Positions 54,360 through 63,873 are shown, counted from the first letter of the stretch. The stretch: 64,000 nt of DNA from Pseudomonadota bacterium (GCA_021819435.1 JAKARB010000009.1:156963-220962); one strand, 5' to 3'. Program-made: numbers and translations. Notes: a model not told the origin generated them from the sequence alone.

Positions 54360-55811
54360 TCAGGAGCGCCAGGTGGCCGACGCCTGCACCTCGCACACCT
54401 TGAGCATGTTGGTGCCACCCGGGTGGCCCATGGGCTCGCCGCAGGTGATGGCGTAGGTGTCGCCCGGGCGCAGCACGCCCTGCTCGACCAGGATGGCCTC
54501 GGCCTTGCTCAGCGCCTCGTCGCGGTCGGTGAAGCTGGGCACCAGCAGCGGGCGCACGTTGCGGTAAAGCGCCATCTTGCGCAGCGAGATCGGCTGGGCC
54601 GTCAGCGCAAAGATGGGCACGTGGATCTTGTGCCGGCTCATCCACAGCGCGGTCGAGCCCGATTCGGTCAGCGCCACGATGGCCTTGCAGCCCAGGTGGT
54701 GCGCGGTGAACAGCGCGCCCATGGCGATGGACTGGTCGATGCGCGCGAAAGTCTTGTTGTTGAAATCGGTGTCGAGCGACACCTCTTCAGCCAGCTCGGC
54801 CTCGATGGCGATGGCGGCCATCTGCTCGACGGTCTCGATCGGGTACTTGCCGGCGGCGGTCTCGGCGCTGAGCATCACGGCGTCGGTGCCGTCCAGCACG
54901 GCGTTGGCCACGTCCGAGACCTCGGCGCGCGTGGGCACCGGGTTGACGATCATCGACTCCATCATCTGCGTGGCGGTGATGACGACCTTGTCCATCTCGC
55001 GCGCCATGCGGATCATGCGCTTTTGCAGCGCAGGCACGGCGGCGTTGCCCACTTCCACGGCCAAGTCGCCGCGCGCCACCATGATCCCGTCGGAGGCCTT
55101 GAGGATGGCCTCGAGGTTGGGGATGGCCTCGGTGCGCTCGATCTTGGCGATCAACGCGGGGCGGTGCTTCCAGGGCTCGCCGGCCACGTTGCAGAGCTGT
55201 CGGGCCATCTCCATGTCGGTGGCGTTCTTCGGGAAGGACACGGCGATGTAATCGCACTGGAAGCTCGCCGCCGTGCGGATGTCCTCCATGTCCTTGGCCG
55301 TCAGCGCGGGCGCGGTCAGCCCACCACCCTGCTTGTTGATGCCCTTGTTGTTCGACAGCTCACCACCCAGCTTGACCTTGGTGTGCACCTCGTCACCCTT
55401 GACCGACTCGACCGTCAGCACGATCAGGCCATCGTTGAGCAGCAGGGTGTCGCCGGGCTTCACATCGCGCGGCAGTTCCTTGTAATCCAGCCCCACGCCG
55501 CCGATGTCGCCCAGTTCCTTGCGGCTGGCGTCCAGCACGAAAGGCTGGCCAGGCACGAGCATGACCTTGCCCTCGGCGAACTTGCCGACGCGGATCTTCG
55601 GCCCTTGCAGGTCGGCCATGATGGCCACCACCTTGCCGACGCGGGCTGCGGCCTCGCGCACCAGCTGGGCGCGGTCGATGTGGTCCTGCGCCTTGCCGTG
55701 CGAGAAGTTCAGGCGCACCACGTCGACCCCGGCGTTCAGCATCGCGTCCAGCACCTCGGGGGTGGAAGAAGCTGGGCCCAGGGTGGCAACGATCTTGGTG
55801 GCACGTGGCAT
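54360..55811 (-). CDS. pyk: Pyruvate kinase
   Basis: A 483-residue pyruvate kinase: ATKIVATLGPASSTPEVL at the N-terminus, VRLNFSHGKAQDH, IAKIERTEAIPNLEAIL with the active-site Lys, VARGDLAVEVG, and TQMMESMIVNPVPTRAEVSDVANAVLDG in the middle. The C-terminal regulatory domain is complete. It converts phosphoenolpyruvate and ADP to pyruvate and ATP. It is upstream of fba on the same strand. The 253-base gap to the divergent hydrolase gene contains nothing else recognisable. Confidence 0.96.
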   Translation of the reverse strand: MPRATKIVATLGPASSTPEVLDAMLNAGVDVVRLNFSHGKAQDHIDRAQLVREAAARVGKVVAIMADLQGPKIRVGKFAEGKVMLVPGQPFVLDASRKELGDIGGVGLDYKELPRDVKPGDTLLLNDGLIVLTVESVKGDEVHTKVKLGGELSNNKGINKQGGGLTAPALTAKDMEDIRTAASFQCDYIAVSFPKNATDMEMARQLCNVAGEPWKHRPALIAKIERTEAIPNLEAILKASDGIMVARGDLAVEVGNAAVPALQKRMIRMAREMDKVVITATQMMESMIVNPVPTRAEVSDVANAVLDGTDAVMLSAETAAGKYPIETVEQMAAIAIEAELAEEVSLDTDFNNKTFARIDQSIAMGALFTAHHLGCKAIVALTESGSTALWMSRHKIHVPIFALTAQPISLRKMALYRNVRPLLVPSFTDRDEALSKAEAILVEQGVLRPGDTYAITCGEPMGHPGGTNMLKVCEVQASATWRS

Positions 55812-56064
55812 GGCGGGTGGCGTCTGGAGTCAGGTTGATTGCCAGTGTCACACCAAATCCCACGAGATGAATCGCGGAAATACCGCACGAACACCGACTG
55901 TGGCGAAGCGTCACGCCCGCAGCCATGCATCGGAGCCGATGTGGACCTGTGTCACGCTCTCATGCCAGGCGCAACATCGGCGCCTGCGCCCCAACATCAA
56001 CGCCCTTACACTTTTTGTCAGCTGAACCAGGCCATCTCCCGCATACCCAGCCGAACCATCGGGC

Positions 56065-56901
56065 ATGACCACCCCCACTCGCACCATCGTCTTCTCGCAC
56101 GCCAACAGCTTTCCGGCCAGCACCTACCGCGTGCTGTTCGAAGGCTGGCGCGATGCCGGCTACGCGGTGCACGCCATCGACAAACTCGGCCACGACCCGC
56201 GACACCCGGTGACCACCGACTGGCCGCACATGGTCGAGCAACTCCGCCAGTTCATCGAGCACGAGGTGAACGAGCCCGCCTACCTGGTCGGCCACTCCCT
56301 GGGCGGCTACCTCAGCATGATGGTGGCCAACCGGCACCCCCATCTCGCTCGCGGCGTGGTCGTGCTCGACTCGCCCCTGCTGCATGGCTGGAAGGCCGCC
56401 GGCATCGCCCTGGCCAAGCGCACGCACACCATGGGCCAAGTGATGCCCTCGCGCATATCAGCGCAGCGCACCCACGAATGGCCCGACCAACGCGCCGTGC
56501 ACGAGCACTTCTCGGCCAAGCGCAAGTTCTCGGCCTTCGACCCGGCTGTGCTGGCCGACTACCTCGCCCGCGGCACCGAGGGCCACGCCGATGGCCGCGC
56601 CCGCCTGCTGAGCTTTCGCCGCGAAATCGAAACCGCCATTTACAACACCATGCCGCACGGCCTGCTGCAGGAGTTCAAGCGCCATCCCTTCCAATGCCCC
56701 GTCGCCTTCATCGGCGGCACGCGCTCGCGCGAATCGCGGCTTGTCGGCCTGTCTGGCACGAAGCAGATCGTCGGTGAGCGCCTGTCTTGGATCGACGGCT
56801 CGCACCTCTACCCCTTCGAGCGCCCGCGCGAAACCGTCTCTGAGGTGCTGGCCTGGCTGCGCCGTTTCGAGGCACAGTCCGGGGCAGGGCAACTCCGTTG
56901 A
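56065..56901 (+). CDS. Alpha/beta hydrolase
   Basis: A 278-residue cytoplasmic alpha/beta hydrolase. IVFSHANSFPASTYRVLFEG holds the oxyanion His, GHSLGGYLSM the nucleophile Ser, and the His is near IDGSHLYPFERP at the C-terminus. It has no signal peptide. Substrates of this subgroup are unknown. It is followed after 103 bases by the AraC-type regulator gene on the same strand and then by the PF10118 pair, and may belong to the same regulatory unit. Confidence 0.85.
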   Translation: MTTPTRTIVFSHANSFPASTYRVLFEGWRDAGYAVHAIDKLGHDPRHPVTTDWPHMVEQLRQFIEHEVNEPAYLVGHSLGGYLSMMVANRHPHLARGVVVLDSPLLHGWKAAGIALAKRTHTMGQVMPSRISAQRTHEWPDQRAVHEHFSAKRKFSAFDPAVLADYLARGTEGHADGRARLLSFRREIETAIYNTMPHGLLQEFKRHPFQCPVAFIGGTRSRESRLVGLSGTKQIVGERLSWIDGSHLYPFERPRETVSEVLAWLRRFEAQSGAGQLR

Positions 56902-57004
56902 GACGCTTGGCGACCAGCCTTGCAACCAACTCAGCAAAGCCCCCGACAAAGCCCCCCGTCAACGCCCACCTCCAGGTCCGCCGAGAGCCCTCACCGACGA
57001 CGCC

Positions 57005-58099
57005 GTGCCCGACACCCGCCCGCCTTCGCCCCCCGCGCCAGCCCCATCGCCGCCGCAGCGCATCCCTTTCGTCACGGTGACGAATTGGGTGCGCGCGGCC
57101 CGCCTGTGCGGCATCGACATCGAAGCCATCTTCCAGCGCGAAGGCATCGACACGCGGCACCTGCATCCAGAGACCTCGACGATCGACCGCTTCACCATGC
57201 AGCGCGTCATGCACCAATGCGTCGACGAGACCCGCCGCATCGGCAGCCCGCAGCACTTCCCGCTCGCGCTGGGCGAAACCTTCGCCTTCGAATACCTCTC
57301 CGATGTCGAAACCTTCATCACCACCAGCGCCACGCTGCGCGACGCCACGCAGGCCCTGGAGTGGATCCCGCAACTGGTGAACCCCTACATGCGTTTTCGC
57401 CTGTCCGAGCATGGTCACGAAGCGCGCCTGGCCCTGAGTTTCGACGTGCCAGACAACAGCGCTGACGTGGGCTGGCCCTTCGCCGAAGGCGTCTTTACCA
57501 GCATCGTCAAGTTCTGCAAGACGCTGCTCGGCGGGCAACCGCTGATCGGGCGCATCACCCTGAGGCATCCGCCCCACCAGAACGCCGACAAGGTCAACGC
57601 CCACTTCGAAGTGCCAATCACCTGGGGCGCCGAGATCGACGCCCTGTGGTTCGAACGCAGCCTGCTCGACCAGCCCTTGCGCGGCGCCTTCCCTAGCCTG
57701 CACGAGCAAGCTGGCCAGCGGGTGGTGCGGCAGGTGGCGCAACGCACCCAGCCCGATGCCGGCGAGGACGCATCCCCCGGCCAGCAATTCAGCGCGCAGG
57801 TCGAGCAGGCCTTCACCGACAAGCCCCGCCTGCTGGGCCAAGGCGTCGAGGCGCTGGCCGAAGAACTTAGCCTGCACCCGCGCACCCTGCAAAGGCGCCT
57901 GAAAGAGGCCGGGGAAAGCCACTCGGCCATCCAGGCACGCGTGCGCCATCGCCTCGCCCAGGTCTGGCTGCGCCAGCCCGAACTCAGCATCGAGGACATC
58001 AGCGAGCGCCTGGGCTTCACCGACCGGCGCAGCTTTACCCTGGCCTTCACGCGCTGGTCAGGGCAGACGCCCAGCCAGTTCCGCCGCGCGCTGCGCTGA
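57005..58099 (+). CDS. AraC-family regulator with arabinose-binding-like N-terminus
   Basis: A 364-residue regulator. The N-terminal domain (residues about 20-215; VTNWVRAARLCGIDIEAIF near the start) matches the PF12625-like ligand domain of the OruR/ArgR branch of AraC proteins. Two helix-turn-helices follow at the C-terminus: LAEELSLHPRTLQRRLKEAG and ISERLGFTDRRSFTLAFTRW. No ATG precedes the domain closely, so a GTG at 57005 is used; the exact start is uncertain. It lies between a hydrolase gene and the PF10118 genes, with a direct repeat in the gap downstream, so it probably controls the latter pair. Confidence 0.85.
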   Translation: MPDTRPPSPPAPAPSPPQRIPFVTVTNWVRAARLCGIDIEAIFQREGIDTRHLHPETSTIDRFTMQRVMHQCVDETRRIGSPQHFPLALGETFAFEYLSDVETFITTSATLRDATQALEWIPQLVNPYMRFRLSEHGHEARLALSFDVPDNSADVGWPFAEGVFTSIVKFCKTLLGGQPLIGRITLRHPPHQNADKVNAHFEVPITWGAEIDALWFERSLLDQPLRGAFPSLHEQAGQRVVRQVAQRTQPDAGEDASPGQQFSAQVEQAFTDKPRLLGQGVEALAEELSLHPRTLQRRLKEAGESHSAIQARVRHRLAQVWLRQPELSIEDISERLGFTDRRSFTLAFTRWSGQTPSQFRRALR

Positions 58100-58171
58100 A
58101 CGCCCTGTCCAGCGGGGCGCCGGCCGATCACCTCCGCGCATCTGACATCGCGCGTTTTCCCTAGTAGGGCG

Positions 58172-58236
58172 CTGTCGCGGAATTTTCCATCCTGTCGCTG
58201 CCTTGCATGGCCTTCCCCGGGGGCGCTGCCTACAGT
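58172..58236 (+). promoter_or_regulatory. Candidate operator and -10 for the PF10118 gene pair
   Basis: The 7-base direct repeat ctgtcgc occurs at 58172-58178 and 58192-58198, a 20-base period of two helical turns, as expected for an AraC-type dimer. A -10-like TACAGT lies at 58231-58236 with no matching -35, which is typical of activator-dependent promoters. The half-sites would lie about 50 and 70 bases before the start. Confidence 0.35.
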
Positions 58237-58296
58237 TCGGACTCATCAGACCGATTGCCAAAGCAGTCAGGCGCAACGAGTCCGAGGAGACAGCCC

Positions 58297-59184
58297 ATGC
58301 AACACGCACAACAAACGCCCCCGCCGATCATCCCGCGCGAAAAGCTGGATTTCGGCCTCGATGGCGACATCCCCAAGTACTGGCTCGACAACGATCCTTT
58401 CAAAACACGCTTCTTCGACGCCCTCTCCACGCTGTTCCCGGTCGGCGAGAAGTTCTTCATCACCTGCGTTCGTGACTTCAAGGACCGCATCACCGACCCC
58501 AAGTTGCAGCAAGAAATCAAGGACTTCACCCGCCAGGAAGCACAGCACAGCATGCTGCACACGCAGTACAACAACCGCCTCAAGGCACAGGGCATCGATG
58601 TGGATGCCATCCTGCGCGGACAAGAGCACCGCCTCTTCGGCATCATCCGCAAGGTCTTCTCGCGCGAGTTCACGCTGGGCATCACCACCGCGTCCGAGCA
58701 CATCACCGCCATCATGGCCGACTGTTTCGTCGAGCGCCCCCACATCTTCGCCAACGCCGACGAGCGCATCCGCGCCCTCTACGTCTGGCACGCCATGGAA
58801 GAAATGGAGCACAAGGGTGTCGCCTTCGACGTGCTGCAAGAACACGCCAAGGCAAGCTACTGGACACGCGTCAGCTCCATGCTGCTGGTCACCATCCTCT
58901 TTCCTTACCACGTGCTGCGCATCATGAAGCACATGCTCGAGGTCGATGGCTTCAGCCGCTGGCAGCGCACCAAGATCTGGGCCAAGGGCCTGTGGTGGCT
59001 CTACAAGCCCGGCGGCATCTTCATGCCCATGATGGGCAAGTACTTCAGCTACCTCAAACCCAGCTTCCACCCCTGGCAGGAGCCCGTGGTGCCCAGCTAT
59101 GAACCCTGGCTGCAGATGCTGAAGGAAACCGGCAACCCCGTCGAAGCCGGCAACCGCCTGGCGCTGTCCCGCCAGCACGGCTGA
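58297..59184 (+). CDS. PF10118 predicted metal-dependent hydrolase (copy 1)
   Basis: A 295-residue helical protein of the PF10118 family. Metal-ligand-type residues occur in RQEAQHSMLH, EHITAIMAD and WHAMEEMEHKGVAFDV, a set of Glu/His motifs resembling ferritin-like diiron sites. No signal peptide is visible; a hydrophobic segment near residue 200 could be a membrane contact. The family is annotated as predicted metal-dependent hydrolase and has no firmly known reaction. The ATG has a GAGGAGA ribosome site. A paralogue with the same motif order starts 29 bases after its stop. Confidence 0.88.
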   Translation: MQHAQQTPPPIIPREKLDFGLDGDIPKYWLDNDPFKTRFFDALSTLFPVGEKFFITCVRDFKDRITDPKLQQEIKDFTRQEAQHSMLHTQYNNRLKAQGIDVDAILRGQEHRLFGIIRKVFSREFTLGITTASEHITAIMADCFVERPHIFANADERIRALYVWHAMEEMEHKGVAFDVLQEHAKASYWTRVSSMLLVTILFPYHVLRIMKHMLEVDGFSRWQRTKIWAKGLWWLYKPGGIFMPMMGKYFSYLKPSFHPWQEPVVPSYEPWLQMLKETGNPVEAGNRLALSRQHG

Positions 59185-59212
59185 GCAGCGCTCGCCCTCC
59201 CAGGAGATCGCC

Positions 59213-60082
59213 ATGGCAAATGACCACCACATCGTCCCGCGCGAGAAGCTCGACTTCGGCCTCGACGGCGACATCCCGAAGTACTGGTTCGGCGGCGATG
59301 CCTTCAAGACCCGCTTCTTCGATGCGATGTCAACCATCTTCCCCGAAGGGGAACGCTACTTCATCTCCTGCGTGCGCGATTTCCGCGATCAAGTGAGCGA
59401 CCCGAAGCTGCTCGCTGACATCAAGGACTTCATGCGCCAGGAAGGCCAGCACGGCATCGTGCACAGCCAGTACAACGCGCGCCTGAAAGCCCAGGGCATC
59501 AACGTCGACGCGCTCGAGCGATTCACGCACAACATGCTGTTCAAGGTCGCGCGCAAGTACCTGCCGAAAAAGCAGACGCTGGCCGAAACGGCGGCGGCCG
59601 AACACATGACGGCCATCATGGCTCACAGCTTCTTCGAAAAGAAGGAAGTGCTCGCGCAAGCGGACCCGCGCATGCGCGCCATGTACGCCTGGCACGCCAT
59701 GGAAGAAATCGAGCACAAGGCCGTCGCCTTCGATGTCATGCAAAAGGTTGCCAAGGTGGGCTACCTGCGCCGCGTCTGGGCCATGGCCGTGGTCACCATC
59801 GGCTTCAACATCCACTCGCTGCTCACCACTCGCTACATGCTCAAGGTCGACGGCTTCCGAGGCTGGCAACGCTTCAAGCTGATGGCCCAAGGCATGTGGT
59901 GGATCTTCAAACCGGGCGGCCTGTACATGTCCATCCTCGGCCACTATCTGCAGTACTACAAGCCTGGCTTCCACCCCTGGCAGGCCGGCCAGATGCACGC
60001 CTACCAACTCTGGCTAGACACCTTCAACCGCACGGGCGATCCGATCCGGGCCGGCGAGGCGCTGCACGCCGCCGGCGCCTGA
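59213..60082 (+). CDS. PF10118 predicted metal-dependent hydrolase (copy 2)
   Basis: A 289-residue paralogue of the preceding gene. PREKLDFGLDGDIPKYW opens the shared core in both. The ligand motifs are RQEGQHGIVH, EHMTAIMAH and WHAMEEIEHKAVAFDV. The central region (about residues 95-120) differs most. The ribosome site AGGAG is good. The two probably arose by tandem duplication and may act as a pair or on different substrates. A bidirectional terminator follows. Confidence 0.88.
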   Translation: MANDHHIVPREKLDFGLDGDIPKYWFGGDAFKTRFFDAMSTIFPEGERYFISCVRDFRDQVSDPKLLADIKDFMRQEGQHGIVHSQYNARLKAQGINVDALERFTHNMLFKVARKYLPKKQTLAETAAAEHMTAIMAHSFFEKKEVLAQADPRMRAMYAWHAMEEIEHKAVAFDVMQKVAKVGYLRRVWAMAVVTIGFNIHSLLTTRYMLKVDGFRGWQRFKLMAQGMWWIFKPGGLYMSILGHYLQYYKPGFHPWQAGQMHAYQLWLDTFNRTGDPIRAGEALHAAGA

Positions 60083-60127
60083 GACCACCTTCGCGCACGC
60101 GCCCATCGATCCGTTCACACCCAAAAC

Positions 60128-60160
60128 AAGGCCTCCCGATCCGATGGATGGGGAGGCCTT
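60128..60160. terminator. Bidirectional terminator between the PF10118 pair and pgk
   Basis: Perfect 10-bp inverted repeat aaggcctccc / gggaggcctt with a 13-base loop. On the minus strand it is followed by GTTTTGGG, and on the plus strand by ttgcagg after the paired tt. It lies between convergent genes. Confidence 0.75.
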
Positions 60161-60237
60161 TTGCAGGTCATGCTCCGCGTTTCACTGAAGAGCCCTCTGC
60201 CGCCGGACACCCCACATGCGAGGCGCCAGCGCAGCGA

Positions 60238-61431
60238 TCAGGCTGCGGCGCGCTTGGTCAGGATTTCGAACGCCGGCAACGTCTTGCCTTCCAGCACTTC
60301 CAAGAACGCGCCACCACCGGTCGAGATGTAACCCACATCCTTCTCGATGCCGTACTTCGCGATGGCCGCCAGCGTGTCGCCGCCACCCGCAATGCTGAAA
60401 GCACTCGACTCGGCGATCGCCTGCGCGATGGCCTTGGTGCCTTGCTCGAACGCAGCAAATTCGAACACGCCCACCGGGCCGTTCCACACCACCGTGCCTG
60501 CGGCCTTGAGCTGCGCGGCCAGCTTGGCGGCCGTCTTCGGCCCGATGTCCAGGATCATGTCATCGTCAGCCACCTCGGTGGCGGCCTTGACGGTGGCCGG
60601 CGCATCGGCGGCGAAGGTCTTGGCCACCACCACGTCCTCGGGGATGGGCACCTCGGCGCCACGCGCCTTCATCGCGTCGATCACCGCCTTGGCCGCACCC
60701 ACCAGGTCCGGCTCGGCCAGCGACTTGCCGATTTTCAGGCCGGCGGCCAGCATGAAGGTGTTGGCGATGCCGCCACCCACGATCAGACCGTCCACGTTCT
60801 TCGACAGCGACTCCAGGATGGTCAGCTTGGTGGACACCTTCGAGCCCGCCACGATCGCGATCAGCGGGCGCTTCGGCGCTTCCAGTGCCTTGTTGATGGC
60901 ATCGATTTCGGCGGCCAGCAGCGGACCAGCCGATGCCACCCTGGCGAACTGCGCGATGCCATAGGTCGTGGCTTCGGCGCGGTGGGCGGTGCCGAAGGCG
61001 TCGTGCACGAAGATGTCGCACAGCGCGGCCAGTTTCTTCGACAGCTCCTCGTTGTTCTTCTTCTCGCCCTTGTTCAGGCGGCAGTTCTCCAGCAACACGA
61101 CCTGGCCGGGAGCCACGTCCACGCCATCGACCCAGTTACTCACCAGCTTGACCTCACGACCCAGCAACTCGCCCAGGCGCTTGGCCACCGGAGCCAGCGA
61201 GTCCTCGGGCTTGAACTCGCCTTCGGTCGGGCGCCCCAGGTGCGAGGTCACCATCACCGCGGCGTTGGCCTTCAAGGCCAGCTCGATGGCCGGCACCGAA
61301 GCGCGCACGCGGGTGTCCTCGGTGATGTTGCCGGCGTCATCCAGCGGCACGTTCAGGTCAGCGCGGATGAACACGCGCTTGCCCGCGGCTTGGCCTTGGG
61401 CGACGAGGTCTTCGAATCGGATGATGTTCAT
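60238..61431 (-). CDS. pgk: Phosphoglycerate kinase
   Basis: A 397-residue enzyme: [17 protein letters not shown] at the N-terminus, [40 protein letters not shown], and the C-terminal ATP-side [14 protein letters not shown]. It transfers phosphate from 1,3-bisphosphoglycerate to ADP. The ATG at MNIIRFED is used; an upstream in-frame extension overlaps the promoter. It is a single gene with its own TATAAT box 52 bases upstream. Compared with relatives where pgk and pyk are neighbours, four plus-strand genes lie between them here. Confidence 0.96.
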   Translation of the reverse strand: MNIIRFEDLVAQGQAAGKRVFIRADLNVPLDDAGNITEDTRVRASVPAIELALKANAAVMVTSHLGRPTEGEFKPEDSLAPVAKRLGELLGREVKLVSNWVDGVDVAPGQVVLLENCRLNKGEKKNNEELSKKLAALCDIFVHDAFGTAHRAEATTYGIAQFARVASAGPLLAAEIDAINKALEAPKRPLIAIVAGSKVSTKLTILESLSKNVDGLIVGGGIANTFMLAAGLKIGKSLAEPDLVGAAKAVIDAMKARGAEVPIPEDVVVAKTFAADAPATVKAATEVADDDMILDIGPKTAAKLAAQLKAAGTVVWNGPVGVFEFAAFEQGTKAIAQAIAESSAFSIAGGGDTLAAIAKYGIEKDVGYISTGGGAFLEVLEGKTLPAFEILTKRAAA

Positions 61432-61482
61432 GGTGTCGGCCGCATCTGCGGTGTCGGTGAATGCTGGGGACAAAACCGGTGG

Positions 61483-61488
61483 ATTATA
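61483..61488 (-). promoter_or_regulatory. pgk promoter -10 box
   Basis: Perfect TATAAT on the minus strand ending 52 bases before the pgk ATG. The best -35 options are T/G-rich (TTTTGG or TTTGGG at 16-17 bases) and weak. Confidence 0.5.
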
Positions 61489-61520
61489 GAAAACCCTGCC
61501 CGCCCCCAAAATCTCCGGAC

Positions 61521-61895
61521 TCACCAACCCACCCCCAGCTTGAGCGCCAAATAAATCGCCATCCCGATCACGATGGTGCTGAGCATGTCCTTGCGCCACC
61601 AAGCCCAGGCGGCAGCCACCGGCGCCGCCACCCATTTCGGATCCAGCCACCCCGTTTCGCTGCCCGACAAGGGTAAGACGATTTCCGGCGCGATGATCGC
61701 CGTCAGCGCCGCCAGGGGTGCGTACTTCAGCCCTTGCATGGCCCAAGCCGGCAATCGGATCGGTTCTCGCGTCAGGAAAAAGAACGCCCTAGTCACCGCC
61801 GACAGCGCCAGCAAGCCCAGCACCGCCACCACCATCCACAGCGGTGCGCCCAGGACCGACCAATCCATCATCCCCGCACCATGCCCGGCGCTCAT
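61521..61895 (-). CDS. azlD: Branched-chain amino acid exporter subunit AzlD
   Basis: A 124-residue protein with four hydrophobic segments. [21 protein letters not shown] near residues 49-69 is the AzlD family signature. With AzlC it forms an exporter of branched-chain or similar amino acids. Its start overlaps the azlC stop by four bases. The substrate is inferred from the family. Confidence 0.85.
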   Translation of the reverse strand: MSAGHGAGMMDWSVLGAPLWMVVAVLGLLALSAVTRAFFFLTREPIRLPAWAMQGLKYAPLAALTAIIAPEIVLPLSGSETGWLDPKWVAAPVAAAWAWWRKDMLSTIVIGMAIYLALKLGVGW

Positions 61896-62677
61896 CGCGA
61901 CGCCCTCGCAGAGACACGAGCCTCACCCCGTGACTTTCCCGGCATCCAGCGATCGAGCGCCAATCCCGCAGCCACCGCCACCACGATGGCCGCAACGATG
62001 TGCAGCCGCATGGGCATTCCCCACGCCGCCACCGCCACGACTGCCCCCACGACCACCGACAACAGCCCCCGCCCGTCCTTGATCAGCGTGACCAAAAGGG
62101 CGAGTAAAGCCAACGAGCCGGCAAAGCCCAGGCCCCATGAGCGCGGAATCTGCGACGCGAAAGCGATGCCCAGCAGCGACGCCACGTTCCAGCCTGCCCA
62201 ATTGACCACCGCCACGCCGAGGAAGTACGCCAAGGGCTCCGGGTTCCCCCCGTCTGCTGGCGCATCGTCACCATGCCGATGCACCGTCAAAACATACGTC
62301 ACGTCCGCACTGAGGTAGCCCGCGAACAGGCGCCAGCGCAAAGGCAGCGTCATCATGTGGGGTCTTAACTGCGCACTGAAGATGACGAATCGCAGGTTGA
62401 CACACAAGGCCGTCAACCAGATCAGCCACAGCGGCGCCCCCACCAACAACAAAGGCACAGCCGACAACTGCGCGCTCGCCGCAAACACCAGCACGCTCAT
62501 CAGCAGCACGATGGGCAGCGGCAACCCCGAAGTTGTCATGGCCACACCGGTGACGAGCCCCCAAGCGATCATCCCCGGCAGAACGCGGGCCATGTCCCGC
62601 ATCCCCGTGCGAAAGGCAGGATGCCTACGCAAGCGAGGATCGAGCAACGAACTCAACACGGGGACATCAGGCCTCAT
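61892..62677 (-). CDS. azlC: Branched-chain amino acid exporter subunit AzlC
   Basis: A 261-residue membrane protein of the AzlC family: a FRTGMRDMARVLPGMIAWGLVTG-type start, LMSVLVFAASAQLSAVPLL and AALCVNLRFVIFSAQL-like segments in the first half. About six hydrophobic helices are seen. It is the large subunit of the AzlCD exporter and is coupled to azlD. The gene is 75 bases downstream of the small lipoprotein gene. Confidence 0.87.
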   Translation of the reverse strand: MRPDVPVLSSLLDPRLRRHPAFRTGMRDMARVLPGMIAWGLVTGVAMTTSGLPLPIVLLMSVLVFAASAQLSAVPLLLVGAPLWLIWLTALCVNLRFVIFSAQLRPHMMTLPLRWRLFAGYLSADVTYVLTVHRHGDDAPADGGNPEPLAYFLGVAVVNWAGWNVASLLGIAFASQIPRSWGLGFAGSLALLALLVTLIKDGRGLLSVVVGAVVAVAAWGMPMRLHIVAAIVVAVAAGLALDRWMPGKSRGEARVSARASR

Positions 62678-62752
62678 GCCTGCATTGTCAGCCAGCTGGT
62701 GGTGCGACGGGGCGCGAGAAACTTTGTGTCATGGCCCTCTGCGCAAACCGCC

Positions 62753-63115
62753 TCAATGCGCAGCCTCTTTGTTGGACTTTGCCCCCTGGCCTCCATGAGC
62801 CCCATCATCCTCAGCACCGTCGTCTTCACTTGATTCAACAGGCTTCGAAGCTGCCAGCGCTGGCCTAGGCACAACGGGGGCCACTCCCTCCAACTTGTTC
62901 TCACGCATGTACTCATCCATCTCTCGCCAGCCAGCAAAAATCGCGGACTTGTCTGCTTTGGGATTGAGCACATAACAATCCTCGATCGCCCGCATCGCAT
63001 GCCGACAGGCGCTGCCGATCGCCCGAGCTTCTGCCTGTTTACGCTCGGCCACCTTCGCGGGAGTGTCTAAGCCCAACTGATCGCACCCGGCAAGCCATGC
63101 CAGCAAGCCCAACAT
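62753..63115 (-). CDS. Small hypothetical lipoprotein
   Basis: A 120-residue protein with a short signal and lipobox LAWLAGC, so probably lipid-anchored. The mature part has two cysteines (SACRHAM and EDCYVL) that could pair. A Glu/Lys-rich region precedes an acidic low-complexity tail (SSEDDGAEDDG). The start could lie further upstream in the same frame; the ATG at MLGLL is the one that gives a normal signal peptide. I do not recognise the family. It stands alone between smg and azlC. Confidence 0.6.
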   Translation of the reverse strand: MLGLLAWLAGCDQLGLDTPAKVAERKQAEARAIGSACRHAMRAIEDCYVLNPKADKSAIFAGWREMDEYMRENKLEGVAPVVPRPALAASKPVESSEDDGAEDDGAHGGQGAKSNKEAAH

Positions 63116-63245
63116 GGCGAAGAATCGAGCTGCCCGAAAACACCCAGTATGCGAGGCATGAAAACCCGCTGAAGCGTCCGATGAAGACAATGAATTGAGA
63201 AGGCGGACTGAACCTGAAGGCTGCGAGGTCATGGCTGAACTCGGG

Positions 63246-63300
63246 CACATGCCGAGCCTGTTGACACGCTCAAGTTTTCGGCATGTGGCAACCGAACTTG
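63246..63300. repeat. Overlapping inverted repeats between smg and the lipoprotein gene
   Basis: cacatgccga (63246-63255) and tcggcatgtg (63278-63287) form a perfect 10-bp inverted repeat. A second, competing pair is caagtt (63271-63276) with aacttg (63295-63300), extended by cgg/ccg across a bulge. No T-run adjoins either. They could be alternative mRNA hairpins or a protein-binding site. Confidence 0.45.
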
Positions 63301-63339
63301 AGGCCCGAGCTTCAGGCCCGTTTCGCTTCACTGAGTAAG

Positions 63340-63792
63340 TCAGTGAATCAATCGCTCTGCGTCATCCACGAACAACTCGTCGAGGATCAGAGCATCCGGC
63401 TCTTCGCCGAGGCTCCAGAAAACCAGCAAAAGCAAAACTTTGAAATCGTCGAGCGACACCGGCCCACGCGGTACAGCCAATACGCGGTCAAGCACCACCT
63501 CCCGCAACGCTGGTGTCAGGACGCCTGCGCGCTCCAGAAAGTGCAAGAAACCCAAGGCCTCCGGCCCCAGCAACTCCAACTCCTGCGCCACATACACGCG
63601 CATCGACGGTGTTGAGGGATAGACAGCAAGGTTGTGAGTGACCGATTGAAGCCCATCGAGCCAAGCCAAGGCATCGTTGATCTCCTCAGTCTCGAAACCT
63701 ACAGCCGACAACTTCTTGACCAACTGTCCAGCGTCAGGACAAGCGTCCGGACGCCAATAAGTTTCATAGAGGTAGGCGAGGACATCAAACAT
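63340..63792 (-). CDS. smg: Smg family protein (DUF494)
   Basis: A 150-residue protein of the Smg family: MFDVLAYLYETYW at the N-terminus, a central GFETEEINDALAWLDGL and a C-terminal VLLLVFWSLGEEPDALILDELF. The function is unknown; in many proteobacteria it neighbours dprA and the def/fmt region. The ATG at MFDVLA is the family start, and an upstream extension would run into the rRNA terminator. Here it directly follows the rRNA operon. Confidence 0.9.
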   Translation of the reverse strand: MFDVLAYLYETYWRPDACPDAGQLVKKLSAVGFETEEINDALAWLDGLQSVTHNLAVYPSTPSMRVYVAQELELLGPEALGFLHFLERAGVLTPALREVVLDRVLAVPRGPVSLDDFKVLLLLVFWSLGEEPDALILDELFVDDAERLIH

Positions 63793-63873
63793 GAGGAAAT
63801 GATACCCCAGCGAATTCGGCCAATCGATCGAAGGGTCAAGCAAGCAAGGATAGAAAATCGATGCCAGAAATGA

